From NCBI GenBank assembly GCA_009859145.1, contig VRVR01000008.1, positions 319,494 through 383,493 of the forward strand: a DNA stretch of 64,000 nucleotides, in the 5' to 3' direction. Source of the DNA: Andalucia godoyi (taxonomy: Eukaryota > Discoba > Jakobea > Jakobida > Andaluciidae). Position 1 is the first letter of the stretch. Each line of letters starts with the position of its first letter. A model generated the notes under the pieces. That model saw only the letters and a program-made list of their open reading frames with translations. It had not been told where the DNA came from and searched no databases. The translations under genes were made by a program, and so were the position numbers. Below are positions 7,608-18,612 of the stretch, piece after piece.

Positions 7608-10600
7608 TTACTGCTGACCAATCACCACATCCTCGTCAAGCTTGAATGCAACGACCTGACCATCGATATTAACCTCGGACGAACCACGTTCCACCAACTC
7701 ACGCTTGAGAGTCTCATAGCTGCGAATGCAGATCACTCCTCGCAGCTTGGCTGCAAACTCGGCGGGAAACTTGGTCAAGAAGGAGTCCCTGGCGTGCACG
7801 GCAGCCCGGGTCAGGACAATTTTCGCCTTCGAGGCAACCGCATCTTCGACGGTTGACACTTCGAGTTCAACGTCTTCCTCTCCAATAGTGACAGCATACG
7901 CCGGCTTGGACGCCAGGGCGCTGACGGGTGTTCTCAGAACAGACCGCAGCGACGCCTGCTGATCGCGGACAAAGTCATGGACAGCAGAGTCCTGAGCCGA
8001 ATAATAAACCTCAATCTCATCAGTCACCACCAGACCAAGCTTCTTGCGGAGTTGCTGGACACGAGACGCAAGCTCGCGAGCAGCCTTCATCTTGAGCAGT
8101 TCTGCATCTTGACGCACATCAAGCAGCACTACCACGTCCCCATTCGACTGGGCTTCGTACTTTTCCATGCCAGGCTTGGGCTTTCGGACAACCGAAACCT
8201 CGTCAATCTTGATTTCCTCTCCTTCAACAATGATGGATCCAGACTTGTGGAACTGCTCAACTTGCGATGCGGACAACGCAACAAGAGCAGAAGTCACAGC
8301 AGCCAACTTCTTTCCCAGCTTGCGACCAAGAGCTTTCGGGTCCGGACTGACAGTCAAGTCAACAAACTTGGCTTCTTCGTCCGAAGCCTTGACTTCGATG
8401 ACATTCAGTTCTGTTGCAATGTACTCTTGCAATTGCTGAATATCACGCTGCGTGTTCTTGTTGCGCGTAATGACAACAACTTCGCGCAAGGGCATTTTCA
8501 ACGAACGCTTGGCTCGATCACGAACATTCCGACCAAGCTCAATCACAGAAATCATCGTGCCAACAGCAGTCTCGATCTCAGCACCAAAGAAGGATGCATC
8601 AGGTTCTGGGATCATGGCAAAGTGCACAGACGGCTCTTGCTGCGATGCGGGCAGCAGACGCTTCAGGTTCTGGTACATGTGCTCGGTCAGGAATGGCGTC
8701 AGCGGCGCCATGGCATAGCAAGACGTCAGCAGAACTCGGAACAATGTCGACAGGGACGTGTGCGCAGTTTGGACCTCAGAAGACTTCAGACGCGGACGAT
8801 TCATCCGGACATACCAATTCGTCAAATTGTCCAGGAAGGACAGCATCTTCGGAACAACATTGTAGAGCCGGTACCCTTTCATTTCCTCATGGATGTCACG
8901 CAAAAGAGTCTGCGTTGCCGCCAAGATCCATTGATCCATAACGTTATACTCTCCAGCAGACATTTTCTTGTCTTTCTCAAGCAGCGGAACAAAGGGCTGC
9001 TTGAATTCCGCTTCAAACCGCTGAACGTTCTGCACAAAGAAGCGGTATGCATTGAACCACGGCAGGAAGACATCCTTGATGACGTCCCGAACACCAGACT
9101 CCTTGAATCGCAGCGGTTCGGCACGGACAACAGGCGAGTTGATGAGATACAGGCGCAACGCATCTGCACCATATTGGTTGATGACATACACTGGATCCGG
9201 ATAGTTCTTCAATCGCTTGGACATCTTCTTTCCATCTTCTGCGAGCACAAGACCGTTCACGATCAAGTTTTTGAAGGCTGGTTTGTCAAATAGCGCAGTG
9301 GACAAAACCATCAGAGTGTAGAACCAACCACGAGTCTGATCAAGACCTTCTGCAATGAAATCTCCTGGGAAGCCCGCCTCGAACTCCTTGGAGTTCTCAA
9401 ACGGATAGTGCCTATGGGCATAGGGCATAGAGCCCGACTCAAACCAGCAATCGAAAACCTCCGACACTCTCTTCAGCGCTCCCTTGCCTTTTTGTGACGG
9501 AATGGTAATCTTGTCGACGTTTTCGCGATGCAAGTCTGTGATGGAAGCGGCATCCAAGCCAGAGAGCTTCGCCAATTCTGCAATCGAGCCAACACAGACA
9601 ATCTCCTCAAAATCGTCTGATGCCCATACGGGCAGCGGCGTACCCCAGTAGCGATTGCGTGAAACTGACCAATCGCGAGCATCTTGCAGCCAATTGTGGA
9701 ATCGCTTCTCCTTGACGAAAGACGGAACCCAATACGTCTGCTCATTGTTTGCCAGCAGCTTCTCCTTGATCTTCTCGACAGCGACAAAGAACGAAGGCAC
9801 AGCACGATAGATGAGAGGAGCCTCTGATCTCCAGCAGAAAGGATACGAGTGGACGATGGATCCAGCAGAAACCAACCGCCCGTTGGCCTTCAAATGGGCC
9901 TGGATTGCCTTGTCGGCATCCTTCATGAACATGCCCTTGAAATCTGTCGCCGGTTCAATAAAGAATCCCGACTCGTTGACCGGATCTGGCAGAGCTTCGC
10001 CGGCCAGAACGACGCCATTTGCCAAGCACACGCGGAAATCGTCCTCTCCATACGTCGGGGCCTGGTGAACAATGCCAGTACCGGATTCGGCAGTAACGTA
10101 TGAATCTGCAACGACACGGAAGGCTCGAGATCCATATCTCGCGCCAAAATAGTTGAACAGCGGCTCATAGCGCAGACCAACCAGCTGAGATCCCTTGTGC
10201 TTCTCCAAAATCGTATACTTTGTCGCTGCTGCATCCTTCTCCTTCTTTGGGGGAGGAAAGAGCTCCGTCAAGCGCGCTTCCATGATGATGTACACGTTTT
10301 TTGTTGCTTCGTCTCGCACCGTGACGTAGTCCATCTCGGGGTTCACGCAGAGCGCCAAGTTGGACGGCAATGTCCAGGGTGTTGTTGTCCAGGCAACAAG
10401 AGCTGCTTTCTGCGCATGTCCTACCACAGGGAACGAGACGACAACCGCGGGATCCGAGACATCCTTGTAGTTCATGTTTGCTTCAAAGTTCGAGAGCGGG
10501 GTTGTGCATCCGACAGAATACGGCATGACCTTGAAGCCACGATACACAAGACCCTTATCAAACAGCTGTCGGAAGACCCACCAGACGGACTCCATATACG

Positions 10601-11057
10601 GAGTATTCATGGTCTTGTAGTCGTTGTCAAAGTCAATCCAGCGACCCATGCGCGTCACCGTTTTTCTCCACTCCGACGAGAATCGCATCACGATTGATCT
10701 GCATTCGCGATTATAGTTCTCAATTCCAAACTTGAGAACATCGTCTTTGGTCTTGATGCCCAATTGCTGCTCAATCTCGAACTCAATCGGGAGCCCGTGG
10801 CAGTCCCAACCAAAGCGGCGCTCCACATAGTGGCCCGTCTGATGCGCGTATCGAGTCACAATATCCTTGATGGTTCCCGCAAGAATGTGTCCATAGTGTG
10901 GAAGACCTGTCGCAAATGGCGGTCCATCATAAAACGTGTATGGCTTGCGACCCTCCGAGCGACGCAGAGACTCTTTAAACGCATCAATCGATTCCCAGTA
11001 CGCAAGAATCTTGCCTTCCTCTGCAGGAAACGACAGGTTATCCGGAACGTTCTCCAT
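7608..11057 (-). CDS. IARS1: Isoleucyl-tRNA synthetase, cytosolic type
   Basis: 1149 residues, the usual length for eukaryotic cytosolic IleRS. The enzyme charges tRNA-Ile with isoleucine. The class I signature HIGH appears as HYGH (in ATGLPHYGHILAG), and KMSKS appears as KMSKR (in EDGKKMSKRLKNYPDP). The editing-domain threonine-rich motif AWTTTPWTLPSNLALC is intact, and the anticodon-binding region (TNWYVRMNRPRLK) is present. The C-terminal extension is the eukaryotic type. ATG at 11055-11057 is the start (MENVPDNLSFPAEE). The gene is intronless and head to head with IFT52 across a pyrimidine-rich spacer. Confidence 0.98.
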   Translation of the reverse strand: MENVPDNLSFPAEEGKILAYWESIDAFKESLRRSEGRKPYTFYDGPPFATGLPHYGHILAGTIKDIVTRYAHQTGHYVERRFGWDCHGLPIEFEIEQQLGIKTKDDVLKFGIENYNRECRSIVMRFSSEWRKTVTRMGRWIDFDNDYKTMNTPYMESVWWVFRQLFDKGLVYRGFKVMPYSVGCTTPLSNFEANMNYKDVSDPAVVVSFPVVGHAQKAALVAWTTTPWTLPSNLALCVNPEMDYVTVRDEATKNVYIIMEARLTELFPPPKKEKDAAATKYTILEKHKGSQLVGLRYEPLFNYFGARYGSRAFRVVADSYVTAESGTGIVHQAPTYGEDDFRVCLANGVVLAGEALPDPVNESGFFIEPATDFKGMFMKDADKAIQAHLKANGRLVSAGSIVHSYPFCWRSEAPLIYRAVPSFFVAVEKIKEKLLANNEQTYWVPSFVKEKRFHNWLQDARDWSVSRNRYWGTPLPVWASDDFEEIVCVGSIAELAKLSGLDAASITDLHRENVDKITIPSQKGKGALKRVSEVFDCWFESGSMPYAHRHYPFENSKEFEAGFPGDFIAEGLDQTRGWFYTLMVLSTALFDKPAFKNLIVNGLVLAEDGKKMSKRLKNYPDPVYVINQYGADALRLYLINSPVVRAEPLRFKESGVRDVIKDVFLPWFNAYRFFVQNVQRFEAEFKQPFVPLLEKDKKMSAGEYNVMDQWILAATQTLLRDIHEEMKGYRLYNVVPKMLSFLDNLTNWYVRMNRPRLKSSEVQTAHTSLSTLFRVLLTSCYAMAPLTPFLTEHMYQNLKRLLPASQQEPSVHFAMIPEPDASFFGAEIETAVGTMISVIELGRNVRDRAKRSLKMPLREVVVITRNKNTQRDIQQLQEYIATELNVIEVKASDEEAKFVDLTVSPDPKALGRKLGKKLAAVTSALVALSASQVEQFHKSGSIIVEGEEIKIDEVSVVRKPKPGMEKYEAQSNGDVVVLLDVRQDAELLKMKAARELASRVQQLRKKLGLVVTDEIEVYYSAQDSAVHDFVRDQQASLRSVLRTPVSALASKPAYAVTIGEEDVELEVSTVEDAVASKAKIVLTRAAVHARDSFLTKFPAEFAAKLRGVICIRSYETLKRELVERGSSEVNIDGQVVAFKLDEDVVIGQQ

Positions 11058-11483
11058 ATCTTCCTCTTCCCCTTTTTCTTCCCCTTTTTCTTCTCCTTTT
11101 TCTTCCCCTTTTTCTTCCTCTCCTTTTCTAGGGTTTCAAGAAGATAATCCAAAACAGAAGCGAAGCAAACACAAATAGAAAACGAGTTTGGTGAACCAAT
11201 TGGAAAGCCCTTTCTTTTATTATGCATTTTGCCTTTTCTGTTTTGTTTCGTAACCCTACTCTTTCGCCGGGTTCAAGAGCACGCAGCCCTAAATCGTTCC
11301 TGTCCTCATTCCGGACGCATATAACAGTAACGAAACCGGCCTCATTAAAACTCTCTTCTCTCTGTCTCTGTCTCTCTCTCTCTGTCTCTTTTTCTTTTTC
11401 TTTTTCTTTTTCTTTATATTCTTTGTATTATTATTTATTTGCTAATTATTATGATTATTACTAGCGATTGAGGGGAAGAAAAA
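11058..11483. repeat. Divergent intergenic region with pyrimidine-rich repeats
   Basis: About 425 bp between the IleRS and IFT52 start codons. It contains imperfect CTTTTTCTTCCC-type repeats (11065-11125) and a (CT)n then (TTTTTC)n tract at about 11350-11412. It likely acts as a shared promoter region. No gene is visible. Confidence 0.6.
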
Positions 11484-12866
11484 ATGGAAGGATCTGCTCC
11501 TTTAATTCAGTTTGATGGCGTGAAAAACCCAGAGTTTACTCTTGAAAACGGACTTCGAACGCTCGCAAGGCGGTTCCGAAACCAGTATCGACTGGAAACG
11601 AACCGCCATGATATTTCATATGATTCGCTCTCTCGAGGGCTGATCTATGTGTTTTGCAATCCTCAGTCGAAATTCACGACTTCCGAGTTTTCTGCGATTC
11701 GAGAGTATCTCGCGTCGGGCGGATCGGTGTTTTTCTGTCTTTCTGACAAGGCTACGGAGAAGACAAACACGAATTATCTGACAGAGGAGTTTGGAATTGC
11801 GGCAAACAACGACCAGGTCTTGCGCCAAGTTCCTAAAAAGTCGTATTTCTATCCGCAGGAAGCGCAGATCTCTGCGGGTGTGGTGAACCGAGAGATCAAT
11901 CGAGCGGCGGGATTCAAGGTTTCTTCGTCAACCATGCATGCCAACTCGGCAGATCGGCTTTTCGCGTCGCATGTGGCACATGCAGAAACGTCTCTTTCGT
12001 TTGTGTATCCCTTTGGATGCACGCTTAATGTCCAGAAGCCTGCGATTCCCTTGTTGGCAACCAGTCATGTGTGCTTCCCGCTGAACAGACCCGTGTGTGC
12101 GGTGCACGCTGGGTCCACACCAAAGTCTGGACGACTGTGTGTGCTTGGCTGTGCAAGACTTCTCTCTGATGCGTATGTGGACAGAGAAGACAACATCAAA
12201 TTGCTGGATGTCCTGTTTCGATACTTGAGCAGATCATCGGAGGTTCGTCTGAACGCGATTGACGCAGAGGACCCGGAAGTCAACGATATGAACTACATTC
12301 CAGATATTGGCGCGCTTGCAGAAACAGTGCAGTCGTGTTTGCAAGAATCAGATTCCATCAATCCGGACTTTTCGTCGCTTTTCAAAGATGCGTTGCATCG
12401 TCTGTCTACCGACAATGTGCCAGCCGTTGTGAGTGCCTTCCATCGCCTCGAAGTGGATCACAAGCCGCTTGGTCTGATCCCTCCCGAGTTCGAGACTCCG
12501 CTGCCGCCTTTGCAACCTGCGGTGTTTCCGCCATCCATGAGAGACTTGCCACCACCACCTCTCGATTTGTTCGATTTGGACGAACAGTTTGCTTCTGAGC
12601 GCGTTCGATTGGCGCAACTCACCAACAAGTGCACGGATGAAGATCTTGAATATTATATTCGTGAATGTGGAGAGATTATCGGCGTGGCATCGGAGCTGCC
12701 TGCGGACCAGCGATCTGCAAAACATATTCTGTCTTTTGTGTTGCGACAGATCGTCAACTACAAGAGACTAAACAGCGTCTCCGAAACTGCGCAGCCTCGA
12801 AACAATACGCCAGAGAAGGGATCTTTGTTCGGGACGCAAGGAAATGCAGAGATGCTTTCGTTTTGA
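11484..12866 (+). CDS. IFT52: Intraflagellar transport protein IFT52
   Basis: 460 residues, close to the 437 of the human protein and collinear with it. IFT52 is a core subunit of the IFT-B complex that carries cargo along the axoneme. The N-terminal GIFT domain shows KFTTSEFSAIREYLASGG, then NREINRAAGF, FVYPFGCTLNVQKPA and VCFPLNRPVCAVH. The conserved middle block reads FETPLPPLQPAVFPPSMRDL followed by PPPPLDLFDLDEQF. The C-terminal region that binds IFT46 and IFT88 has RLAQLTNKCTDEDLEYYIREC and LPADQRSAKHIL. The gene is intronless. It shows the organism makes a cilium built by IFT. Confidence 0.98.
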   Translation: MEGSAPLIQFDGVKNPEFTLENGLRTLARRFRNQYRLETNRHDISYDSLSRGLIYVFCNPQSKFTTSEFSAIREYLASGGSVFFCLSDKATEKTNTNYLTEEFGIAANNDQVLRQVPKKSYFYPQEAQISAGVVNREINRAAGFKVSSSTMHANSADRLFASHVAHAETSLSFVYPFGCTLNVQKPAIPLLATSHVCFPLNRPVCAVHAGSTPKSGRLCVLGCARLLSDAYVDREDNIKLLDVLFRYLSRSSEVRLNAIDAEDPEVNDMNYIPDIGALAETVQSCLQESDSINPDFSSLFKDALHRLSTDNVPAVVSAFHRLEVDHKPLGLIPPEFETPLPPLQPAVFPPSMRDLPPPPLDLFDLDEQFASERVRLAQLTNKCTDEDLEYYIRECGEIIGVASELPADQRSAKHILSFVLRQIVNYKRLNSVSETAQPRNNTPEKGSLFGTQGNAEMLSF

Positions 12867-13079
12867 AAGAACAGAGCAGCGGCGGCGAATCCACCCGAGT
12901 TCGCTGGGATTTTGGAAGGTGTTTTGGGTTTTGTATAAAGGCACGAACGAAGCTGCAAGTACGCCATTTTCACAGAAATTCGATATGTTTTTAATATCAT
13001 TTCGCATCACATACGATTATTATCATTGGTACATATATACCTTTTCTTTTTGTAATTCTCGTGCCCGTCGATGCCCTTG

Positions 13080-14932
13080 CTACCTGACGGACTTCGAAGA
13101 CACTGGACGTTGAGTGGATGACGATCGCATGCCAGCAACGCTTCGCGGTCTTTGCGTTGCGGTGGGAGACGTTTTTTCCAAGGACATCTTCGTCCCGCTG
13201 GCATGGATGGCAGCAACTGCAGATTCTCTGCTGGATTCCCTCTCGCCACTTGCAAGCATCACCTTTGTGAACATTTTGTTCATTTCTTGTGAAGGGATGT
13301 GAAAGAGGGCCGTCTTTCGCATGGCTTCTTTTAGTTTCTGTGGAGACAAACTTGCTTCCATGTTCGACAGGGGATTCTTAAGGTTTCTAAGCTTCTGCTC
13401 AAACGTCGGTTCTTGATACGCATATTCCTTTTCAATCGAGTTGTGGAGATCACGTTTCGCAGACTGATGTCCTCGGACGGATGCCTGCCTCAGAGAAGAT
13501 GCGCTTGAACGGCGACGCACGTCTAGTGTTGGTACGTTTGCGTTTGCGTTTGCGTTTGAGTTTGCGGCTGGCGCTTGCAGTTCTATGAAGTGACTCGATC
13601 CTGGGGTGGTGTCCGTCCGTCCGTTCTTGAGCAGGCTCCTTGTTTTCTCTGCTGCCTTGTACCTTGCACTTTGCTTTTGCAGCCTCGCATTGGCAACGGA
13701 CATCCAGGTTTGCGCCTTTGGCTTTAAGTCCAAGTCTTCTCCCCAGCTGGCGCTCAGCGAGTTATGCTGGATTCTTGGAGGGATGATTGGCTGTGCGAAC
13801 TGGATGTCGTCGACGTGAATGATCTTTCCAACCTTGTCCAGAGAATTCTTTGGTGTTATCGATGCGCGCCGAACAAAATTCAGCAGGTCCCTGTTGTTCT
13901 CGATCTTCTTATCCGATTTTGGAGATGTGGCCGCACCGAATTGAGAGTTCAGATCCTGCAAGAAGCTTGATTGTGACGACAGTCGATCTGTCATTGTTTT
14001 GGAGGTTGGAATAGGCGTGGGCTGTACCGATCGAGCAGTCGATAGTTTCGAGCCTCGATCGTCATTCTGCGAGATCAGGTCAGGTATGGAATCTCCCTGC
14101 ACGACCAGGTCGTCAAGCACTCCTGGAGCAAAGCCCAGACTTGGAACACGCGATGCTGCTCCAAAAAGAGAATCGATTGCAGTGGATTTTGGATGATAAG
14201 CACCCGGTCTTCGGAAGTTTCTTCTTTCAATGAGACTGGTGATATCCGCATGTCTCGGCTCACTGTGCCAGTCAATTTCTAGCATGATGCTCTTTGCCTC
14301 ATGCGGCTGCAGCGGTTGACTCTTCGACTCCACTCGCCTGCTGTCCGCGTAGCTTCCCGCCGCCGATTTCGAGCGCATGGACTCCCAGGCTCGAGCACTG
14401 TTCCGAGACCCAGGACGCAGCTGCGCAGACTCATTTTCCGAAGCCATGAGTTCTAGTCTGTCGAATTCGGGACGAAAAGAAATCACAGTAGATGTCAGCG
14501 AACTGAGAATGTCTTGCGGCGTCGGTTCCCCCAGTTCTTGTGGTTCCTCTGAGGCCTCCACGGCTCTGCGAGAACCTTTTTTGCCTTTTCTTTTCGGCTT
14601 TGACGATGTGGCACTGGTTGACAAGGATGACACCGGGCGAGCCGGCTGATGGTGAGACTGGGCACGACTATCTTCTGAAGGTGGACTGCTGGTCTGCGAT
14701 GGTCCGCTATGGGTCGGATGTGTCTTTCTCTCGAGTTGCGTTCGAACGTCTTCCCACGCTAATTCATGAGTTGAAGCATCCTCCAGTCAATCATACACAT
14801 GCATGCAAAAAAGTATAAGTAAAACCATGCTTTGTGCAGGCTGACACCCGTTTTTTGCACCTGGTCTTTGAAGCAAGAATAAGAAAAAGGAAGACATGAC
14901 ATACGCGACAGGAAGTCTAGAGCAACTCTCAT
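13080..14932 (-). CDS. Disordered hypothetical protein, two exons
   Basis: The long frame at 13080-14633 opens at a GTG, and coding-like sequence continues upstream in frame to a stop at 14787. I propose exon 2 as 13080-14780, an 80-bp intron at 14781-14860 (GTGCAA...GAG) and exon 1 as 14861-14932, starting at the ATG of 14930-14932. Both junctions are phase 0, giving 590 residues. The protein is rich in Ser, Arg and Lys and is predicted mostly disordered, with a short Asn-Ala dipeptide repeat near the middle. It has no domain that I recognise. It sits between IFT52 and CCDC146, so a ciliary role is possible, but that is only context. The long frame is likely real; the first exon is less certain. 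Confidence 0.6.
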
Positions 14933-15309
14933 GGTGGGATAACCCAGGTTTCCCCTGCTTTTGAGAAACAGAATCGTAATGCACGAAGAAAGCTCGATTT
15001 GTGAATACGTACGGGCACACTGATGATGGTGCTACTATTCCTGAAGTACTTTGCATATGCTATTTGGGATGCTTTGTGAGGCTGACGAGACTGATGTGCA
15101 GAGCGTCCCGGTTGGATCGAAACCCCCCGCGTTTGCAACGGCAACAGCTGTACGTTTCGGTCCCGAGTACAACACGTGAATCATGAATTTCTTTCAGCAT
15201 TGGTTTTATTACAGAAGGAAGGCGCTGGGTCGGGCAGGAAAAGAGGTCATATATATACATAAGAATAATAAAATAAAGACAATGTACAGTAAGATGGAGG
15301 AAGGGAAGA
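14933..15309. other. Intergenic region between the disordered-protein gene and CCDC146
   Basis: About 375 bp upstream of the proposed first exon and downstream of the CCDC146 stop. Small frames occur on both strands but none is convincing. It probably holds the 3' UTR of CCDC146 and the promoter of the gene to the left. Confidence 0.4.
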
Positions 15310-18096
15310 TTACAAGATGATTTCGCGGGGCTTGGGCTTGTGGAAGAACCGCAATGCTCCTGTAGCGCCCTCCTTGGTGTCAGCAGGTCTATACGGCGCA
15401 GTCCCGCCGTACGGACGGGGCAACCCAAGATCGTCGTCTGGGATATAGGCGTTCGGTCGGGGCTCCGCGGTGGTTCTCGTGATGGTTGCTGGAAGATTTC
15501 GCTCTGCCTCAAGCTGTTTCTTGCGATCCAGCAGCATTTCCTGTCTTCGCAGCCTGTCCGTCATATCACGATAGAAACCATCTTCAGCATCGTCCGTTGG
15601 AGGCTCGCCGATCGCAACCCTCTGTTCGGCGTCTTCGACGGTCTTCTTGACTTCGTCACGCTCAAGCTGGAGCTTCATTGCCGTAGCCTGGACCATGGAG
15701 AGCTCTGCAACGAGCGCCATCATCTTCTTTGTCTTGTCGCGCAGGGCGGCCTGGTATGCGTTGATCTGCTGGGATACGGCAAGAGCAGGCTCTCGAACCC
15801 GCTGTGCGTCCCCACGCAGCTTGTCGATCGCTGTGTTGACTTCGTCCGCAACAAGTTGCTTTTCGAGGAGCTTCTCCTTGGCCGCATGAATTCGTTCTTC
15901 AAGGCGCACCACCTTGGCGGACAGTTTCTCAGGAGGATCGTCATGACCTCCAAGTGCACGCCACCGCGAGGTGTTGGAGGGTGCGTCAAGGGCTTTCGAG
16001 AGATACTCTGACAGGGCGCGCTCCATGAGAAGTTCGTTTTGGAACTGGATAACCTGGTGTCGAAGATCCTCAAACTCGGGCTCTGCACGACGCGTATTCT
16101 CAAGAGCTCGAACAAGATCGCTTGTCTCACGCTGCAGATACTTGAGCTCCTCCTCTCTCCTGCGCAGTGCCATCTCACCTTCGTTCAAAATAGTTTCTTG
16201 GATGTTGTTCTTTTCGTACAAGATGCACAATTCATCATTGCGATCAATGAGAGCAAGACCTGCAAAGTTTCGATCTGCAACAGCACGCTCATAAGACTGC
16301 TTTAGTCGCAGCATATCCTCTTCGGCATTTTCGATCAGGCTGTGAAGCCGTTCAATGTTCGCGAGTTGCTCATCCAACACGGATTTCCGCTGACGATAAA
16401 TGACCAAGAGCTTGTTGGCCTCTGATCGAAGCGTCTCGCGGTTTCCAAACTTTTCCTGCTGATCTCGGCGCTCCTTCGTGAGCAGAGAGTCCTTCGCGGA
16501 CGATTTCCTTCTCAAGACATCCAATTCGTTATCCAGAATACCGTTCTTCTCCTTGATTTCCGCCAGTTTCTGCATGGAAGTCTGGATCATGGTTGAATAC
16601 TTGTTGCGCTCCGTCTTGAGTTTTGTGTACAAATTTTCGACAAACGTGACGCGACCCTTGAGTTCATCTTCCTGGCGCTCCATTTCAGAAATGTGGATCT
16701 GTTTGACCTTCAGCGTGTCGAGCGCCTCTCGCAGTCTGGCCTTTACCTTCGCAGCATCCCGGGACGCACGTTCTCTGATCGCGGAAGCTTTCGTAATGTC
16801 GTTATTGAGTTGTCTTTGCTCATCGACCAGCGTCAGCAAGTCATCTTCCATTTGCTTGAGCTGATCCTTGACGGCCTGGTACTGTCCGATCGAAGTCTTT
16901 TCCACGCCTTCCTGCTTCAAGAAACTGTTAATCATGATGTCCACTTCACGCTTCAAATCTTCCATCTCGCGAGCGTTCTTTTTCCGCAAGTTTTCCAGTT
17001 GTTCCAATTGCCGAGTGGTCAGATCATACTGCGTTGCGAAGTCCGTGTGCTGCTGCTTTGCAATGCCAATCGAGTTCTCCAGCCGTCGAATCGTCTTGAG
17101 CATCGTATCCTTGTCCTTGAGCAACTTGTTCAAGCTGTCTCTCTCGCGGTGAGCTTCTGCATCGAGCGTGTTTTCGCGAAGTTCCAGGTCCATTTGCCCC
17201 GCCACCAGTTCCATCTTGCGCTCCTTTTCAATCTCAATATTCTTCTCGAATTCATCGAGTTGTCGTTGTTTCTGCTCAATCGCAGATCTTTGAGACTCCA
17301 GTCCAATCGATAAATCGTACCATTCTTTCTCGATGCGTTGCTTCGAAGAATCTTGTTCTGCGGACATGCGATCATACTCCTTCCACTTTTCTTCGAGCTT
17401 CTTCAGATCAGAGTCCATGGCTTCGTTAGCCTTGGACGCAACGCTGACCTGTTTTCTCATCTTTTCCGGGTCATTTTCGATTCTTCTCAAGTGCTCCTTT
17501 TCTCGAGCGTAGTCCTCCTTGAGATTCTCAATTTCATGACGAAGTTGCCGAATTCGAAGATCCGAGCTCGACCGTTGCTCATCATATTTCTGATCTTGGT
17601 CGTTCAGCCTCTCAATTTCTTTTTTCAAGTCGTCGATGCCCGATTCCAGCTTTTCAATCACAGGCTTCAGAGCTGCAATGCGCTTATCTTCCTCTTCCTG
17701 GATCTCGCTCTGCATGTTGTCCATTTGTCGCTCAAGTTCTGCCTTTTCAATCGACAAGACCGCTTCTCGTTCCTGACACTCTGCAAACTCCAACTCTGCC
17801 TTTGCCTTGTCGGATCTCAGGCTCTCCATAACTGCATCATCCTCCTTGGCAGATGCGTCGTACCGACCCAGCTTCTCTGCCAAGACATCAAATTCCTGCT
17901 TCAGCGACCGTCCCTTTGCCACAAGCTGAGACTCGTGCTCATACGTCTTGACGACCATTTCTTGCATTTTCTCGTACTTTGAACGCAGCCATTCAGCACG
18001 CGTAGCATCAATACGACCACAGGAGAGTAGCTCGTCAAGTACGCCTATTGCAACCGAGTTGGACACATCGGCCACAAACTCGTCCGACGTCGACAT
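15310..18096 (-). CDS. CCDC146: Coiled-coil protein CCDC146 / MBO2 homologue
   Basis: 928 residues starting at ATG 18094-18096 (MSTSDEFVADV). The extra 57 residues encoded by the longer frame are hydrophobic 5' UTR translation. Almost all of it is predicted coiled coil. It matches the CCDC146 family at three points: an N-terminal LDELLSCGRIDATRAEWL segment, MMALVAELSM before the last helix, and the C-terminal signature RPNAYIP...LPRPYG ending in a Lys/Pro-rich tail. In animals CCDC146 is a centriole and sperm-flagellum microtubule-associated protein, and the Chlamydomonas MBO2 protein is needed for normal flagellar waveform. The gene is intronless. Confidence 0.93.
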   Translation of the reverse strand: MSTSDEFVADVSNSVAIGVLDELLSCGRIDATRAEWLRSKYEKMQEMVVKTYEHESQLVAKGRSLKQEFDVLAEKLGRYDASAKEDDAVMESLRSDKAKAELEFAECQEREAVLSIEKAELERQMDNMQSEIQEEEDKRIAALKPVIEKLESGIDDLKKEIERLNDQDQKYDEQRSSSDLRIRQLRHEIENLKEDYAREKEHLRRIENDPEKMRKQVSVASKANEAMDSDLKKLEEKWKEYDRMSAEQDSSKQRIEKEWYDLSIGLESQRSAIEQKQRQLDEFEKNIEIEKERKMELVAGQMDLELRENTLDAEAHRERDSLNKLLKDKDTMLKTIRRLENSIGIAKQQHTDFATQYDLTTRQLEQLENLRKKNAREMEDLKREVDIMINSFLKQEGVEKTSIGQYQAVKDQLKQMEDDLLTLVDEQRQLNNDITKASAIRERASRDAAKVKARLREALDTLKVKQIHISEMERQEDELKGRVTFVENLYTKLKTERNKYSTMIQTSMQKLAEIKEKNGILDNELDVLRRKSSAKDSLLTKERRDQQEKFGNRETLRSEANKLLVIYRQRKSVLDEQLANIERLHSLIENAEEDMLRLKQSYERAVADRNFAGLALIDRNDELCILYEKNNIQETILNEGEMALRRREEELKYLQRETSDLVRALENTRRAEPEFEDLRHQVIQFQNELLMERALSEYLSKALDAPSNTSRWRALGGHDDPPEKLSAKVVRLEERIHAAKEKLLEKQLVADEVNTAIDKLRGDAQRVREPALAVSQQINAYQAALRDKTKKMMALVAELSMVQATAMKLQLERDEVKKTVEDAEQRVAIGEPPTDDAEDGFYRDMTDRLRRQEMLLDRKKQLEAERNLPATITRTTAEPRPNAYIPDDDLGLPRPYGGTAPYRPADTKEGATGALRFFHKPKPREIIL

Positions 18097-18612
18097 TCGT
18101 TTGTCCCCACTCTTCACCTCTTGAAAGGGGGGGAAGAAAAAGGAAAAAAGAAAAGGGGGGAAAAAACCAATCCGTCCCAAAAATGCAAACCTATCAAAAC
18201 TGGTTAAAACAAGAAGAGGATGAAGGAGACAATCCAAAAGAATGTGCAGTGTCACAGAGAAAGACAAAGAGAAATTTAATTAATCGTCTTTATTTTGAGA
18301 AGATAAAATCATCATCATCATCATCATCATAATGCAGAAAAAGGCGTCTGTTTGCGTGTCTCAGGAAAGGAAAAAATTGGACGGTTGGCTCAATGGACTA
18401 CAGCCGCCGGTGGTGGTGTTTTATTTTTTTTGTGCTGTTCGCCTACAGTCAGCGAAAAATCAATAATACCCAGAAGGTCTTTTTGGGCGAATTAACAAAG
18501 TTTCAATTGCTTTTCTTTTTGTTGATTGACGCGATCTGCATCGTACGAATCTCCGGGAACAACAGAAACGCGAAAAAAGAATAATAATATAATACTCACA
18601 AGACAACGAGTA
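18097..18612. other. Divergent intergenic region
   Basis: About 515 bp between the CCDC146 start and the small spliced gene. It includes a G-rich/A-rich stretch (18120-18170) and a (CAT)n run at about 18309-18330. I see no gene in it. It is probably the shared promoter of the two divergent genes. Confidence 0.5.

Noticed and set aside
7977-9293. 438-codon plus-strand frame opposite IleRS
   Set aside because: It is an antisense shadow of a clear IleRS coding region and has no domain of its own.
16693-17982. Plus-strand frames (206 and 214 codons) opposite CCDC146
   Set aside because: Leu/Phe-rich antisense translation of a Glu/Lys-rich coiled coil, with no ATG-initiated protein-like pattern.
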